Assembly (NCBI GenBank): GCA_964058845.1 | Contig: CAXKVR010000118.1 | Span: 22,501 to 86,500 of the forward strand | DNA from: Carex sylvatica | Taxonomy: Eukaryota; Streptophyta; Magnoliopsida; Poales; Cyperaceae | Direction: 5' to 3' | Length of the DNA stretch: 64,000 bases | In this document: positions 1 to 10,156 of the stretch, piece after piece | How positions within the stretch are numbered: position 1 is the stretch's first letter | Layout of the letters: the number at the start of each line of letters is the position of its first letter | Made by a program: the position numbers and the translations under genes | The notes under the pieces: generated by a model | Databases searched by the model: none | The model's input: the letters and a program-made list of their open reading frames with translations, nothing else | What the model was told of the DNA's origin: nothing

Positions 1-1047
1 AATATACAACCGAGCAAACTTCATAGAAGAAAATGAGAGTCATTAAAGTATTTTCTATGCGTGCCACTCAGCCAAGGAAGAGAAAGGCAATATCTGGTTC
101 CTTGATAGTTGTTGCACAAATCACATGACTGAAAACTGCAAATTATTTCACCACATTGATACTTCGTATGAGACAAAGGTATGTATGGAAAATGGCTCAA
201 TTGTTCAAGCAAAATGCAAGGGAAGTATTGCCGTACAGACTAAGATAGGTCTGAAATTTATCCGAGATGTACTACTGGTTTCGGACTTAAAACAAAATAT
301 GCTGAGCGTGGGCCAATTAGTAAAAAATGGATACGCAGTTCATTTTGAAGATGAAGGCTGCAAAATTTTCGATCGAAGAAATAAAAATCAAATAATAGCA
401 AGAATACAAATGGAGAAGTCGAGAAGCTTCCCACTCCACATAAGCTACGCTTCGCATTTGGCTCTAACAAATGAGGTGATCGAGCCATGAAAGAAAGGTG
501 ATACACAACGCCAAGATGAGTTAAGTTCAAGCACTACTACAAGACTAAGTTCAAACCCGAGTGCTAGTCGAGGAACTAGAAAAGGGCCTACAATATCAGA
601 GTCATCAGCCCAGCAAGTAAGATTTTTATCCAAAATTTATGAGCCATCTAATTATTCAATAGTTGAACCTCAAAGTCTTGAAGGGGTCAAGAAGTAAGAA
701 AATTGGATAAAGACCATGAATAACAAAATGCAAACAATTGAGAAGAACAACACTCGGAAACTTGTAGATCGACCAAAAGATTGTGAAGTTATTAGCGATA
801 AATGCATCAAAGCAAGATTGATGACAAAAGGCTTCATACAAAAATTCGACATCAATTATTGGAAGACATATGCTCCGATGAGAAGGATAACAGCTTAAAA
901 GAAATGGCGATCATTTGATAAAGAAATTTATGTGATACGACCAGAAGAAATTTCAGTTTAAGGGGGAGAAAATGGAAGATACGAAAATCAATTGGCAAAT
1001 CAAAATTTAGAGAGACTAAAAAGAATTAAGTCGGTGGTGAGGGAGAG
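1..1047 (+). pseudogene. Ty1/copia polyprotein remnant (protease/pre-integrase and RT scraps)
   Basis: Two translated islands belong to a copia polyprotein. The first (about 89-490) reads through a protease-like motif, W-F-L-D-S-C-C-T-N-H-M-T, where intact copia proteases have D-S/T-G, so the catalytic glycine appears replaced by cysteine. It continues into the GAG-pre-integrase region (LLVSDLKQNMLSVGQL). The second (about 716-898) resembles the start of the reverse transcriptase (ARLMTKGF, DINYWKTYAPM). Integrase and most of the RT are missing between and after them, so this is an internally deleted, non-functional copy. A purine tract just before 1048 and the following LTR give the orientation. 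The 5' end lies outside the window. Confidence 0.85.
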
Positions 1048-1150
1048 TGTTGAAATTAATCAACACCGAAAGTCCAGCCCATTAATTATTTCTGGAATAT
1101 TCAAGAGCTATCAAAGAGACTCATATCGTCGGTAAAATAAAATGTGATAA
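1048..1150 (+). mobile_element. Copia 3' LTR, first part
   Basis: The sequence begins TGTTGAAATT directly after the purine tract GGTGAGGGAGAG, the normal polypurine-tract/LTR junction. The LTR breaks off at 1150 where a CACTA terminus begins, and resumes at 17065. Confidence 0.7.
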
Positions 1151-1195
1151 CAGTAGTGGAAAATATAGAATCAAGATCGATTATATACACATATT

Positions 1196-1600
1196 AGTAT
1201 CGGAATACAACCGATCCTGATGAAGGCGATACTGATACTACAATAATCTGGATCGGTTAAATAACTGATCCAAATGGAAACTATCAGGATCGGTTATTTG
1301 AAACAACCGATCCTAATATATTTTTTTTTTTGCAGAATCAACTTTATAAAAAAAAAGTATTAGGATCAGTTGTTAATAAAAAATCGATCATAAAAGTGTT
1401 TTTTTTTAAGTTGGTTCTGCAAAAAAAAAAAAAAAATTTTAGGATCAGTTATTTTAAACAACCAATTCTAAAAGTTTTTTTTTTTTTTAAGAATTAGGAT
1501 CGGTTATTGTAAACAACCAATCCTAATAGTAGTAATATGGATCGGTTGTTTAAAATAACCGATCCTGATGTTTTATTGAAGCTAAAAAAAATATATTTTT
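1196..1600. repeat. CACTA 1 left subterminal hairpin array
   Basis: Repeated GGATCGGTT...AACCGATCC inverted pairs are separated by short A/T spacers. In CACTA elements such subterminal repeats are the known class of site bound by the TNPA-type protein; binding here is inference. Several copies have decayed (ATCAGTTATT, AACTGATCC). Confidence 0.8.
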
Positions 1601-1859
1601 ATTTATTTGACTAGCTTCCATATATATTTTGCTGGCCAGCACCTTAAATTTCTTTTTTTGACAGTAAGAAGTAATAATCAAATATCATATACACATCCTA
1701 AATTAAATATCATACACATCTTAAATTATTACAAAAAATTCATGTTCATACAAAGTTTTGTGAAGCATTACATATTATGACAAGAAATTTAAATCTAAAA
1801 AAATTTAATTAACAAACATACAAGTGACTAATTGAGCTATTTCTTCAATTAACACACAT
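1601..1859. other. AT-rich CACTA 1 interior, no gene
   Basis: This is AT-rich internal sequence of CACTA 1 between the left subterminal array and the Athila insertion point. I see no ORF or other structure in it. Confidence 0.6.
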
Positions 1860-1864
1860 TTATA
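1860..1864. repeat. Athila target-site duplication, left copy (TTATA)
   Basis: TTATA at 1860-1864 is repeated exactly at 13588-13592, directly outside the two LTRs. A perfect 5-bp duplication is the expected footprint of Ty3/gypsy integration and fixes both element boundaries. Confidence 0.9.
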
Positions 1865-3332
1865 TGATCGCACGAGAATATATGCTAAAAAGTTTCAGTA
1901 TAGCAAGCTATACTTCTTAAACCTTTGTTATACTCTGTCAATTCAGATAGCAAGTGTACTATCCTGTCGTTGAGTATGCTCAGGTATCGATCCACAGGGA
2001 CGGAATAAAAACACTGGACTTATCTTAAAATCACTTAAGATTCTAGAAGTGAGAGAAATTGGTTTGGTTTTAGTTCTAACAATTCTACTGATTAAAAGAC
2101 AGTAAAAGATAATTAAAGTTGTTTTCAATTGATAAAAAGGAGTTTCCAGGGTTCAGATTTCATTTCTGTTCAGCCTCGAGGCATACGGCCCGTACAGATT
2201 CTCGTACGGTCCGTATGGGACCTCAAGTTGATGTTGCAGCTACTGTTTTCTGTGTTGATACTGTGTTTAGGGTTTCTTTTGACCAGATCTAGATACCTAA
2301 CCTCAACTTTCGCATTTTGGCCTAATACCCGATTACCGGACTCAAATACTTCCCTCTTAGATGCGTTAAACCTCAACTTTCGTATTTTGGCCTAATTTAT
2401 CTAAGTTACTTGTTAGTTTACTAAAAGTATCCAAGGACTTTCGCCTCAAGGAAAGTTTCGCCTTTCGGGTACTCCTTGGTTTAACCCTACTTCATATACT
2501 TTATTCGGTTGGAATGAATTTCATAGACTTGGCTCCTAACACTTAGATGTGCGCATTCATCTAACGGGATGACTAATCAGATTCAAGCAAGCACAAATAG
2601 AGCAATAAAAATACTACACAACAAAGTAAAAACAAAGCGTTCAACACAAAATCCAAGTAGCATACAAGCAAAACAAAACTAGAAACTACATCTTACCCCT
2701 AGAAACAAAGTAAATTAGCTACTCATGTTCATGAGATAGCACAAATAACAAGAAATAAGAGAGTTCACGATAAAACAGTGGAAAAATCCGAAGATCCGTT
2801 CAAAACTCGCGTTCTTCCCTTCTCTCCTTCTTTTCCTCTTGTCCAAGTAACCTAGTAAGAATGAATGATTTGATCCCCCTGGAAAGTTCTTTTGATTTGC
2901 TATTAATTCCCTTTCCTGCTGTGGAATATCTCCTTTAATGCCCCAGATCACGCCTCCAGGGGTTTCCTTTTCGGCTCCTCAAATCGTGCTCAATTCAGAT
3001 TCCAGCTGGATTTTCCGAATCAGCGTTGTACGGCCCGTACAGGATCCCGTACGGCCCGTATGCCTGGGCTTTGACTTGGAGACTTTGTGCCTCTGTTGTG
3101 GATCCTTCTGTGTGGTTGGGCAGTTCTTGTACGGCCTGTACAGAATATCATACGGGCCGTATGAAAAGTTGTCAGAACCAGTTTTTCGCCCTTTTTCCTG
3201 CAAAATACCAAACAAAGCATAGCAGTACCACATTTCATCGAAATATAAGTAAAAAGTCCACATTCATAGGCTTTAAAGCACAGGTTTCATTGTAAATTAG
3301 GGCCATAATTTAGATATAATATGGAGACATCA
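1865..3332 (-). repeat. Athila 3' LTR
   Basis: 1468 bp, TG...CA. It aligns without gaps to 12120-13587, with differences seen at 2202, 2330, 2383, 2768 and 3190 (four transitions, one transversion). Apparent short ORFs inside it recur identically in the other LTR and are not genes. Confidence 0.95.
2184..3161. repeat. TACGGNCCGTA palindrome pairs in the 3' LTR
   Basis: Three pairs begin at 2184/2205, 3029/3050 and 3130/3151. Every pair has a start-to-start distance of exactly 21 bp. The copy at 3130 has one mismatch (TACGGCCTGTA). In the first pair the outer edges read CATACGG and CCGTATG and the inner edges both read GTAC, so the pair is also a larger imperfect dyad of about 32 bp. Confidence 0.9.
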
Positions 3333-3348
3333 AATTCCCCCAAGCTTG
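3333..3348 (-). other. Athila polypurine tract
   Basis: On the minus strand the sequence reads CAAGCTTGGGGGAATT directly before the 3' LTR start TGATG. A G-rich purine tract abutting the 3' LTR is the plus-strand primer for reverse transcription. Near-copies occur at 3644-3659 and 4208-4220. Confidence 0.8.
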
Positions 3349-4299
3349 AACTTTGCTTGTCCTCAAGCAAAAATTCTAACTTAGGTATGGATCGGGTTGT
3401 TGGACTTACCTAAATGCAACTTAATCTACTAAGAGGAAAAATGTGCATGATCTTGCGTTCGTTAGAAATCCATTAGAGTCATTTTGGATAGTAACTTGGT
3501 TTCCTTTGGTCAATTTAATTCACCCCACAACTCAATTGATCAAACCCTAACTTCAAGAATGTAATGCTATTTGTAAGAATTAAGCAATCAAACGTATCAA
3601 TAGTTCATTCTTTACCAAATTTATGCCCTCATTTGTGGTTAGAAATTCCCCCAAGCTTGGAACAAGCTTAGGTCAGAAAGTCACGGACTTCGTGTGTTGA
3701 TGTTTGTAAAGGCTCTTTTCGGTTTTTTTTTTATTTTTTTTTTATAGGTGTACGGTCCGTATGATCTGGGTACGGTCCGTATGGGAGACGAGCTCAAAGG
3801 CGCCTAACACGGCTTATTGCCAGTACTCTTATATTCTCCATCTTTTCCCTTCGTATGCATCATGAATACACATATCCAATGATATTCATTCATACCAATG
3901 GATGTCCTAATCTTTCTATTACTTTGAAATCCCATTTTTCTATTTTTACAAGGCATAGTCCGGTTTCAAATGCTTTCTTGACACAATTCAATTCAATCCC
4001 ACAAAGTCCCAAAACAGACTATCGTATACAATTCTTTCTACCAAATGTGTGGTTATTTCCAATTTCCCTAATTCAACCATTTCACAACCAAAATTTTTCA
4101 AATTGAACCCTAATTCACGCAATTCACACAGATTTAATCCTCAAAACATGCAAACACAGAAACAAACTAAGACAAACTAAATGCAAAATAAAGAAAATAA
4201 CTAATCACCCCCCCAAGCTTAGTCCGAGCATTGTCCTCAATGCTTCAGGATATGTAATGGGAAAAATAAATAAGCTAGGGTAGGGAGAAAGAAACCTGA
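3349..4299. other. Athila 3' untranslated region
   Basis: No ORF here is supported. The stretch holds a second polypurine-like block at 3644-3659, a T-rich run at 3722-3743, one palindrome pair at 3751/3771 (20-bp spacing), and a third purine-tract-like block (CCCCCCCAAGCTT) at 4208-4220 followed by GCATTGTCCTCAATGC, a small hairpin. Confidence 0.7.
3751..3781. repeat. TACGGNCCGTA palindrome pair in Athila 3' UTR
   Basis: Two perfect copies of TACGGTCCGTA begin at 3751 and 3771, 20 bp apart, downstream of the third ORF in element orientation. Confidence 0.9.
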
Positions 4300-5321
4300 T
4301 CAGTAGTCAGAAGAGGGGTCGAAGCGCCAGTCGCGAAACTGGTCCTTGATGTCACCAAGACGCTCGGCGTAGTCAAGCATGTACCCGCTAATCTCATCCA
4401 GGCGAGTGGTGTGCTGAGCTGTCTGGTGCTGGATGGCGGTGATGTCACGGCCCTGCTGCAGCTGAGTGTCCCGGATGTCAGTCATGAGGGAGTAGATATC
4501 CCTAAGAGAGGGGTCAGCTGGGCAATGGCGGGCAGACGCAGATGTGGGTGGAGGGGAGGAGGAACTGGGGATGTCCGAGTGAGCATGAGAAGGGCCAAGT
4601 CCGGATACTCGGGGATGGGACGGAGCATGGTGTCCATGAGCATGAGGTCTACGGTGTTGGCGCGGTTCTGAGTCTCACCGCGCGCGAAGATGGTAGAGGC
4701 AAGGGCTCGCTGGAGGATACGAAGGACAGGGTGAGGGATGTAGCGGGCGCGGAAGGAGGTATGGGCTGAGCGAGGGCAGCCGGTGATCATGCCCCAGAAG
4801 GTATCGCGATCCCACCCCTCTCGGAAGCTGAGGGTGTCAGTAGAGGGTGTACTATGGAAACCGAACCATTCGCGTAGAAGAGGGAGATAGACGCGATGGG
4901 TTCGATTGCATAGGCGGAATTTGATGAAGGGGACATCCAGGTCGTCCCACTTAAGCTGGAGAGAGGAGAGGAACTCCTTGGTGTCCATCTCGTAAGCGGG
5001 ATGGCGGAGGTTCCAGAAATCCAGGCTAAACCCCACCCGGGTGGTGAGGATAATGAAGTCATCCTCCACTCCGAGGGTGTGGAGTGTGTTGATGTCGACC
5101 ATGGCAGTGTTCTCGAAGACCCGTTTTTGTAAGGATATGAAATTCTCGTACATCCGACGAGTGGGCATGTCAAAATACCGAACCGCGAAGCGGTCGGCTC
5201 GGTCGGTGTATTCGCCAGAGGAGGTTCCGTCGGAGCCGGAGTCATAGGGTTCAGGGGATGGATGGCGGTGTGGTGTGGGTGAGCGGTCTTGGCGCCGCTT
5301 TTGACGGCGCTCACCAGACAT
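4300..5321 (-). pseudogene. Athila third ORF (env-position protein, ATHILA ORF-1-like), frameshifted
   Basis: The main frame runs 5321-4482 (279 codons) with a basic, Ser/Pro-rich start followed by a folded-looking region. Conserved-looking landmarks are YFDMPTRRMYENF, DINTLHTLGVEDD, AYEMDTKEFLSSL, REWFGFHS and ALASTIFARGETQNR. This pattern is that of the ATHILA ORF-1 protein family, which in Athila elements sits downstream of integrase in the place where retroviruses have env. I see no clear signal peptide or membrane segment, so an envelope role is not supported here. The frame ends early. A coiled-coil-like tail (TQLQQGRDITAIQHQTAQHT) continues in another frame at 4485-4300, so a frameshift lies near 4490-4525. 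Confidence 0.75.
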
Positions 5322-5340
5322 AGCGGTCAGTAGGAAGTGG

Positions 5341-5415
5341 TACGGCCCGGAGAGGGATTTGTACGGGTCGGACGGTGGTTGGTACGGCCTGGATGGGGAG
5401 TCTGTGCGGGCCGTA
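5341..5415. repeat. Degenerate row of four TACGGNCCGTA units
   Basis: Units begin at 5341, 5362, 5383 and 5405, so the spacing is 21, 21 and 22 bp. Each has one or two mismatches, which suggests an older row whose spacing has been kept while the palindromes decayed. Confidence 0.7.
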
Positions 5416-5957
5416 GGGCTGGTGTGTGCTCAGAGGGGAAGGAGGCGGCTGGTAGGGTTTGGTCGGTGTCTTGGTAGAAAAGTTGTCGGCGGCGAGGGAT
5501 TTGTAGTGCGGCTTGGAGGGAATCACGAGGGTGTAGCAGCGAACGAGGGCGGTGGTGCTCTGCTAGAGATGGTGACCGGTGGTGGTGAGCTGCTAGAGAA
5601 GATCGGTGACCGGTGGAAAAGAGAAGGGTGGTGCGGAGGTGAGGTGGCAGCGATCCGCTAGAGGCGGATAGAAAGGTGGTGGAGAGTGGGCGGCCGGTGG
5701 GTAGCTAGAGGCGGAGAGCGGCGGAGGAGAAGTTGCGGCGGCTAGGGTTTTGGTTATACGGGGTGGTGTTCGGTCCGTAGGAAGAAAACGACAAAAAGGA
5801 GGTGGTGTGGGGTAGAGTCTGTCGGGGGGGTCGGGTTTAAAAGGGAAGAGGGTCTAACCGAAAGGACGGGAGTTAAGTCGAATGGGTGTGAAGAGAAAAG
5901 GTCGCGCCCTTTGAGGTTCTGCCGCGCCCCTTGAGGCTCTGCGCCGAATGGTTCCCA

Positions 5958-5989
5958 TACGGCCCGTATGAAATATAGTACGGACCGTA
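5958..5989. repeat. TACGGNCCGTA palindrome pair before the third ORF
   Basis: Perfect copies TACGGCCCGTA (5958) and TACGGACCGTA (5979) lie 21 bp apart. Confidence 0.9.
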
Positions 5990-6187
5990 CCAACTCCCAG
6001 AAATGGTTACTTCTCATGTCTGCTCAGAATTGAAAAATAACAACTACAAATTGAAAAGTCAAAATTAAACTAATATAAAACTAAAACAAAAGTAAAAGAA
6101 ATGACTAAACATAATGATTTTAAAAGTGCTTGGGTTGCCTCCCAAGAAGCGCTCGTTTTAGGTCTTTAGCTAGACCGCCGTGCAACT

Positions 6188-9100
6188 TTAAACTTCCACT
6201 GGAGCGGGGTCAGAAAGAAACTGCACACTCCGCTCACTCATCAAGTGATCAGCAACGTAGTGCTTGAGACGCTGACCATTTACTTTGAAGGTCCCTCTTT
6301 CTGTACTCCAGATATCAACTGCTCCAAAGGGGTACACTTTCTTCACTTGAAATGGGTGGGACCATCTTGATTTGAGTTTACCTGGAAAAATTCTCAATCT
6401 AGCGTTAAATAAAAGTACAAGATCTCCCTCTTTGAACTGGCGAGGCGAAATGCGCTGGTCATGCAATCGCTTCGTCTTTTCCTTGTAAAATCTCGCATTC
6501 TCATATGCATGCAACCTCATTTCCTCCAACTCATGCAAGTCGAGGACACGCTTTTCTCCAGCTGCAAGCAGGTCCATGTTAATCGCTCTTGTGGCCCAGA
6601 ATGCTTTGTGCTCAATTTCAACAAGAAGGTGACACGGCTTTCCATACACCAGCTTGTACGGGCTCATGCCAATCGGTGTCTTGAATGCGGTGCGGTAGGC
6701 CCAGAGTGCATCATGCAGCTTGAAAGCCCAATCCTTCCTTGTCCTTGCGACTGTTTTCTCTAAAATCGACTTGATTTCCCTGTTAGAAATCTCAGCTTGC
6801 CCATTAGTTTGAGGGTGATAAGAAGTAGATACCTTGTGAGTCACCCCATGTCGGCTCAGGAGATTTTTGAATTGTCGATTGATGAAATGCTTGCCTCCGT
6901 CACTGATGACAGCTCGAGGCACCCCAAAATGAGGGAAAATGATCACATTGAAAAACTTTCTTACCGAATTCGAGTCAGCCTTGCGGCACGCCATGGCCTC
7001 AACCCACTTTGATACATAGTCGACTGCCACCAAAATATACTCATTCCCTCGAGAAGATGGGAATGGACCCATGAAATCGATGCCCCAAACATCAAAAATC
7101 TCGACCTCAAGAATAAAGTTGAGAGGCATCTCACTTCGTCTTGTCATGTTTCTAGTTCTTTGGCACCTATCACAAGCTATAACAAAAGATCTTGCATCTT
7201 TAAAAAGAGAAGGCCAAAAGAAACCAGATTGTAATACCTTGGCAGTGGTCTTAGAGAATGAAGAGTGTCCTCCATAAGCGGACGAGTGGCAATGTGCAAG
7301 AATAGAATCTGTTTCCTCGAATGGAACACAGCGTCGGAATACGCCATCAACTCCAACCTTGAAGAGATAGGGCTCGTCCCAAAAGTAGTACTTGGAATCT
7401 GACCTTAGTTTCTTCTTCTGTTGTTGGGACATTGTGGCTGGCAAAACTCCAGAGACTAGGTAATTTGCGATGTCGGCATACCAGGGAGTTTGCTGTTTGG
7501 ACTGGTTGGTACTTGTACGGTCCGTATTAATTTGTGTACGGCCCGTATGGTGGATAGTGCAGGCCGTATGAACTTCTGTACGGCCCGTATGGTTGTCGTC
7601 CAGATCAGAACTGATTGCAAGGAGTTGTTCATCGGGGAATGAGTCATTGATTGGGAGCTTAGTTGTGGTATCTTCTTCCCAATGAAGACGTGACAGATGG
7701 TCTGCTACAGAATTCTCGACTCCTTTCGTATCTCTTATCTCAAGATCGAACTCCTGCAAAAGAAGAATCCATCTAATCAGTCTTGGTTTTGCATCTTTTT
7801 TACTTAAAAGGTACCTTAGTGCGGCATGATCTGTGTAGACCACTATCTTCGAGCCCACCAAATATGATCTGAATTTATCGAGAGCAAATACGATGGCGAG
7901 GAGCTCCTTTTCGGTTGTGGTGTAGTTCATTTGGGCCGGATCTAGCACCTTGCTAGCATAGTAAATAACACACGGCTTTTTGTCTTTCCGTTGCCCCAGA
8001 ACTGCTCCGACTGCATAGTCGCTTGCATCGCACATCAACTCAAATGGTAGTGACCAATCTGGCGATTGTAAAATAGGTGCAGAGATAAGAGCTTCCTTTA
8101 AACTGCAAAAGGACTTGACACAATCATCAGTGAAAATAAAATCAGAATCTTTGATAAGTAAATTGGTCAAAGGTTTTGCAATTTTTGAAAAGTCCTTTAT
8201 GAAACGGCGATAAAAACCGGCATGTCCAAGAAAACTTCGAACCCCCTTGACATTTGTTGGGATTTCGAGTTTCTCGATTATCTCAATTTTTGCTTTATCA
8301 ACCTCGATTCCTCTAGAGGTGATAACATGCCCCAAGACAATTCCTTCTTGGACCATGAAATGACATTTTTCCCAATTGAGGACTAAATTGACTTCTTCAC
8401 ATCTCTGCAAAATCTTACACAAGTTAGCCAAACAAGCATCAAAAGAGGTACCGTATACAGAAAAATCATCCATAAAAATTTCAACTTCTTTCTCAATAAA
8501 ATCAGAAAAAATAGCCATCATGGCTCTCTGAAAAGTCACAGGTGCATTGCAAAGACCGAAAGGCATCCTACGGTATGCGTAGGTACCGTATGGGCATGTG
8601 AATGTGGTCTTCTCTTGATCCTGCGGGTGAATGGGAATCTGAAAGAAACCTGAATAACCATCAAGATAACAAAAATATGAGTGGTTAGCAAGCCTCTCAA
8701 GGAGTTGATCAACAAATGGCAAGGGAAAGTGATCCTTGCGTGTAGCCGCGTTGAGCTTCCGATAATCTATGCACATCCTCCAACCGGTTGCAACGCGCGT
8801 TTGAATCATCTCTTCTTTCTCATTTTTCACCACTGTTGCTCCTCCTTTCTTGGGAACCACATGGACGGGACTCACCCATTTGCTGTCAGAAATCGGGTAG
8901 ATGATACCTGCTTCATAAAGTTTTAAAATTTCTTTCTTTACTACCTCTTTTAAATTCGGGTTGAGCCGTCTTTGGTGTTCAACTGAAGGCTTGTGGTCGT
9001 CTTCTAGCAAGATCCTGTGTGTGCAAGTGGTTGGATCGATCCCCTTCAAGTCCTTGATAGAATACCCAATCGCGCTTTTGTGGGTTCTCAACTTCTCCAT

Positions 9101-10156
9101 GAGCTTGGCGGTCTGGTCAGGGGTCAACCCTGCATTCACAATGACAGGACATGTCTTTTCTGAGTCAAGGAATTCATACCTGAGAGTGGCTGGGAGAGGT
9201 TTTAATTCGGGAGTGGTCTGTGCTGTCTGGCTTGTTGTACGGGCCGTATGGGTTTCGTGCGGACCGTATGCCTCAGCTTCAGACTGGCCTTTTGGTTCCT
9301 TCTCAATCTCCAGCTTCTCTGTTTTAAATTCGTCTGTTGTACGGTCCGTATGATCTGTGTACGGCCCGTACGGAAAATCTTCCAGACAGACAGGTGTCAT
9401 GTCTGCTGCGCAAATTCTCTCAAGATCGCCTGTTTCAGCCTGCAAATCAGATAAAAAATCAGAATGATACCTTAGAGAGTTGTTGATTTGCTCCATTAAC
9501 TTCTCTTCAACTAATTCATCAATCACATCGACCATATAACACGATTCGGGTTGAGCGGGATACTTCATTGCTCGGTCGATTTGAAAGTGAACTTTCTCAT
9601 CTCCAATGTTCAAGGTTAAAGTCCCATTTTTCACATCGATTAGTGCCCTGGCGGTTCTCAAAAACGGCCGTCCTAGAATAATAGGGACCTCCTTGTCTTC
9701 CTCCATTTCCATCACAACAAAATCACCGGGCACATAGAACTTACCGACTCGAACCGGTACATCCTCCACTATGCCAAGTGGTAGTCTCACCGAAGAATCC
9801 GCAAGTTGTAAAGTCATCCGTGTAGGTCTAAGCTCGCCTACACCCATTCGTTCGAAGATAGTTCGCGGCATGAGACTCACACTAGCCCCCAAATCACATA
9901 AAGCTTGTCGGATGGTTGCTTTGCCAATTGTGCATGGAATGGAAAATTTACCCGGATCTCCCAATTTCGGTGGAAGTTCATTTCTCAGGATGGCACTGCA
10001 CTGCTCAGTCAATTTCACCGTCTCATGCCCCTCCAAGCTTCGTTTATTGGATAGGATATCTTTGAGAAACTTAGCATAGGTTGGCATTTGGGTCAAAGCC
10101 TCGGTAAATGGAATGGTAATGTGCAATTGCTTGAGAACTCCAAGAAAGTTTGAGAA
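6188..10156 (-). CDS. pol: Athila Pol: protease, reverse transcriptase, RNase H, integrase
   Basis: The open frame has no internal stop from 10156 to 6188. Its first ATG is at 10126, giving 1312 residues. Domains, numbered from that Met: aspartic protease with C-D-L-G-A-S (about 78-82); RT with [10 protein letters not shown] and the catalytic F-M-D-D near residue 552; RNase H with C-D-A-S-D-Y near 699; integrase with an H-H-C-C zinc site ([10 protein letters not shown]...CDRCQ, about 945-985) and D-D-E residues in [15 protein letters not shown] and [11 protein letters not shown]. All catalytic motifs look intact. Two linkers, between protease and RT and between RNase H and integrase, are built from the palindrome repeats. 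The frame is the same as that of downstream gag and is separated from it by one UAA, so translation would need readthrough, or the stop is a mutation. Confidence 0.93.
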   Translation of the reverse strand, partial: FSNFLGVLKQLHITIPFTEALTQMPTYAKFLKDILSNKRSLEGHETVKLTEQCSAILRNELPPKLGDPGKFSIPCTIGKATIRQALCDLGASVSLMPRTIFERMGVGELRPTRMTLQLADSSVRLPLGIVEDVPVRVGKFYVPGDFVVMEMEEDKEVPIILGRPFLRTARALIDVKNGTLTLNIGDEKVHFQIDRAMKYPAQPESCYMVDVIDELVEEKLMEQINNSLRYHSDFLSDLQAETGDLERICAADMTPVCLEDFPYGPYTDHTDRTTDEFKTEKLEIEKEPKGQSEAEAYGPHETHTARTTSQTAQTTPELKPLPATLRYEFLDSEKTCPVIVNAGLTPDQTAKLMEKLRTHKSAIGYSIKDLKGIDPTTCTHRILLEDDHKPSVEHQRRLNPNLKEVVKKEILKLYEAGIIYPISDSKWVSPVHVVPKKGGATVVKNEKEEMIQTRVATGWRMCIDYRKLNAATRKDHFPLPFVDQLLERLANHSYFCYLDGYSGFFQIPIHPQDQEKTTFTCPYGTYAYRRMPFGLCNAPVTFQRAMMAIFSDFIEKEVEIFMDDFSVYGTSFDACLANLCKILQRCEEVNLVLNWEKCHFMVQEGIVLGHVITSRGIEVDKAKIEIIEKLEIPTNVKGVRSFLGHAGFYRRFIKDFSKIAKPLTNLLIKDSDFIFTDDCVKSFCSLKEALISAPILQSPDWSLPFELMCDASDYAVGAVLGQRKDKKPCVIYYASKVLDPAQMNYTTTEKELLAIVFALDKFRSYLVGSKIVVYTDHAALRYLLSKKDAKPRLIRWILLLQEFDLEIRDTKGVENSVADHLSRLHWEEDTTTKLPINDSFPDEQLLAISSDLDDNHTGRTEVHTACTIHHTGRTQINTDRTSTNQSKQQTPWYADIANYLVSGVLPATMSQQQKKKLRSDSKYYFWDEPYLFKVGVDGVFRRCVPFEETDSILAHCHSSAYGGHSSFSKTTAKVLQSGFFWPSLFKDARSFVIACDRCQRTRNMTRRSEMPLNFILEVEIFDVWGIDFMGPFPSSRGNEYILVAVDYVSKWVEAMACRKADSNSVRKFFNVIIFPHFGVPRAVISDGGKHFINRQFKNLLSRHGVTHKVSTSYHPQTNGQAEISNREIKSILEKTVARTRKDWAFKLHDALWAYRTAFKTPIGMSPYKLVYGKPCHLLVEIEHKAFWATRAINMDLLAAGEKRVLDLHELEEMRLHAYENARFYKEKTKRLHDQRISPRQFKEGDLVLLFNARLRIFPGKLKSRWSHPFQVKKVYPFGAVDIWSTERGTFKVNGQRLKHYVADHLMSERSVQFLSDPAPVEV
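7516..7589. repeat. Row of four TACGGNCCGTA units inside pol
   Basis: Units begin at 7516, 7537, 7558 and 7579, an exact 21-bp period that keeps frame. On the minus strand they encode a seven-residue periodic linker (H-T-G-R-T, H-T-A-C-T, H-T-G-R-T, N-T-D-R-T) between RNase H and integrase. The third unit is imperfect (TGCAGGCCGTA). Confidence 0.92.
9238..9370. repeat. Two TACGGNCCGTA pairs in the protease-RT linker
   Basis: Pairs begin at 9238/9258 and 9340/9360, both 20 bp apart. On the minus strand they encode [12 protein letters not shown] and [12 protein letters not shown], low-complexity linkers that match no protease or RT motif. A spacing of 20 rather than 21 places the two units of each pair in different codon phases. 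Confidence 0.9.

Larger units (their letters stand above)
5322..6187. other. Athila spacer between pol and third ORF
   Basis: GC-rich and G-skewed on the plus strand (about 5340-5960). Long ORFs here follow base skew and match nothing. It contains a row of four degenerate palindromes (5341, 5362, 5383, 5405) and one good pair (5958/5979). This is likely the leader of the message for the third ORF, by position only. Confidence 0.6.

Noticed and set aside
1943..3295. Several ORFs of 60-94 codons on both strands within the Athila LTR
   Set aside because: They recur in the other LTR, overlap each other on opposite strands and match no family. They arise from LTR sequence and the palindromes.
4300..5321. 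A true retroviral envelope protein
   Set aside because: No signal peptide or membrane segment is visible. Only position and ATHILA ORF-1-like motifs are present, so it is described as an env-position ORF.
5359..5661. 100-codon plus-strand ORF, glycine-rich
   Set aside because: Follows G-skewed DNA of the Athila spacer; no family resemblance.
8575..8600. Another TACGG...CCGTA dyad inside RT
   Set aside because: It encodes the conserved RT motif Y-G-T-Y-A-Y-R-R-M and lacks the 11-bp palindrome and paired spacing, so the match is due to protein conservation.
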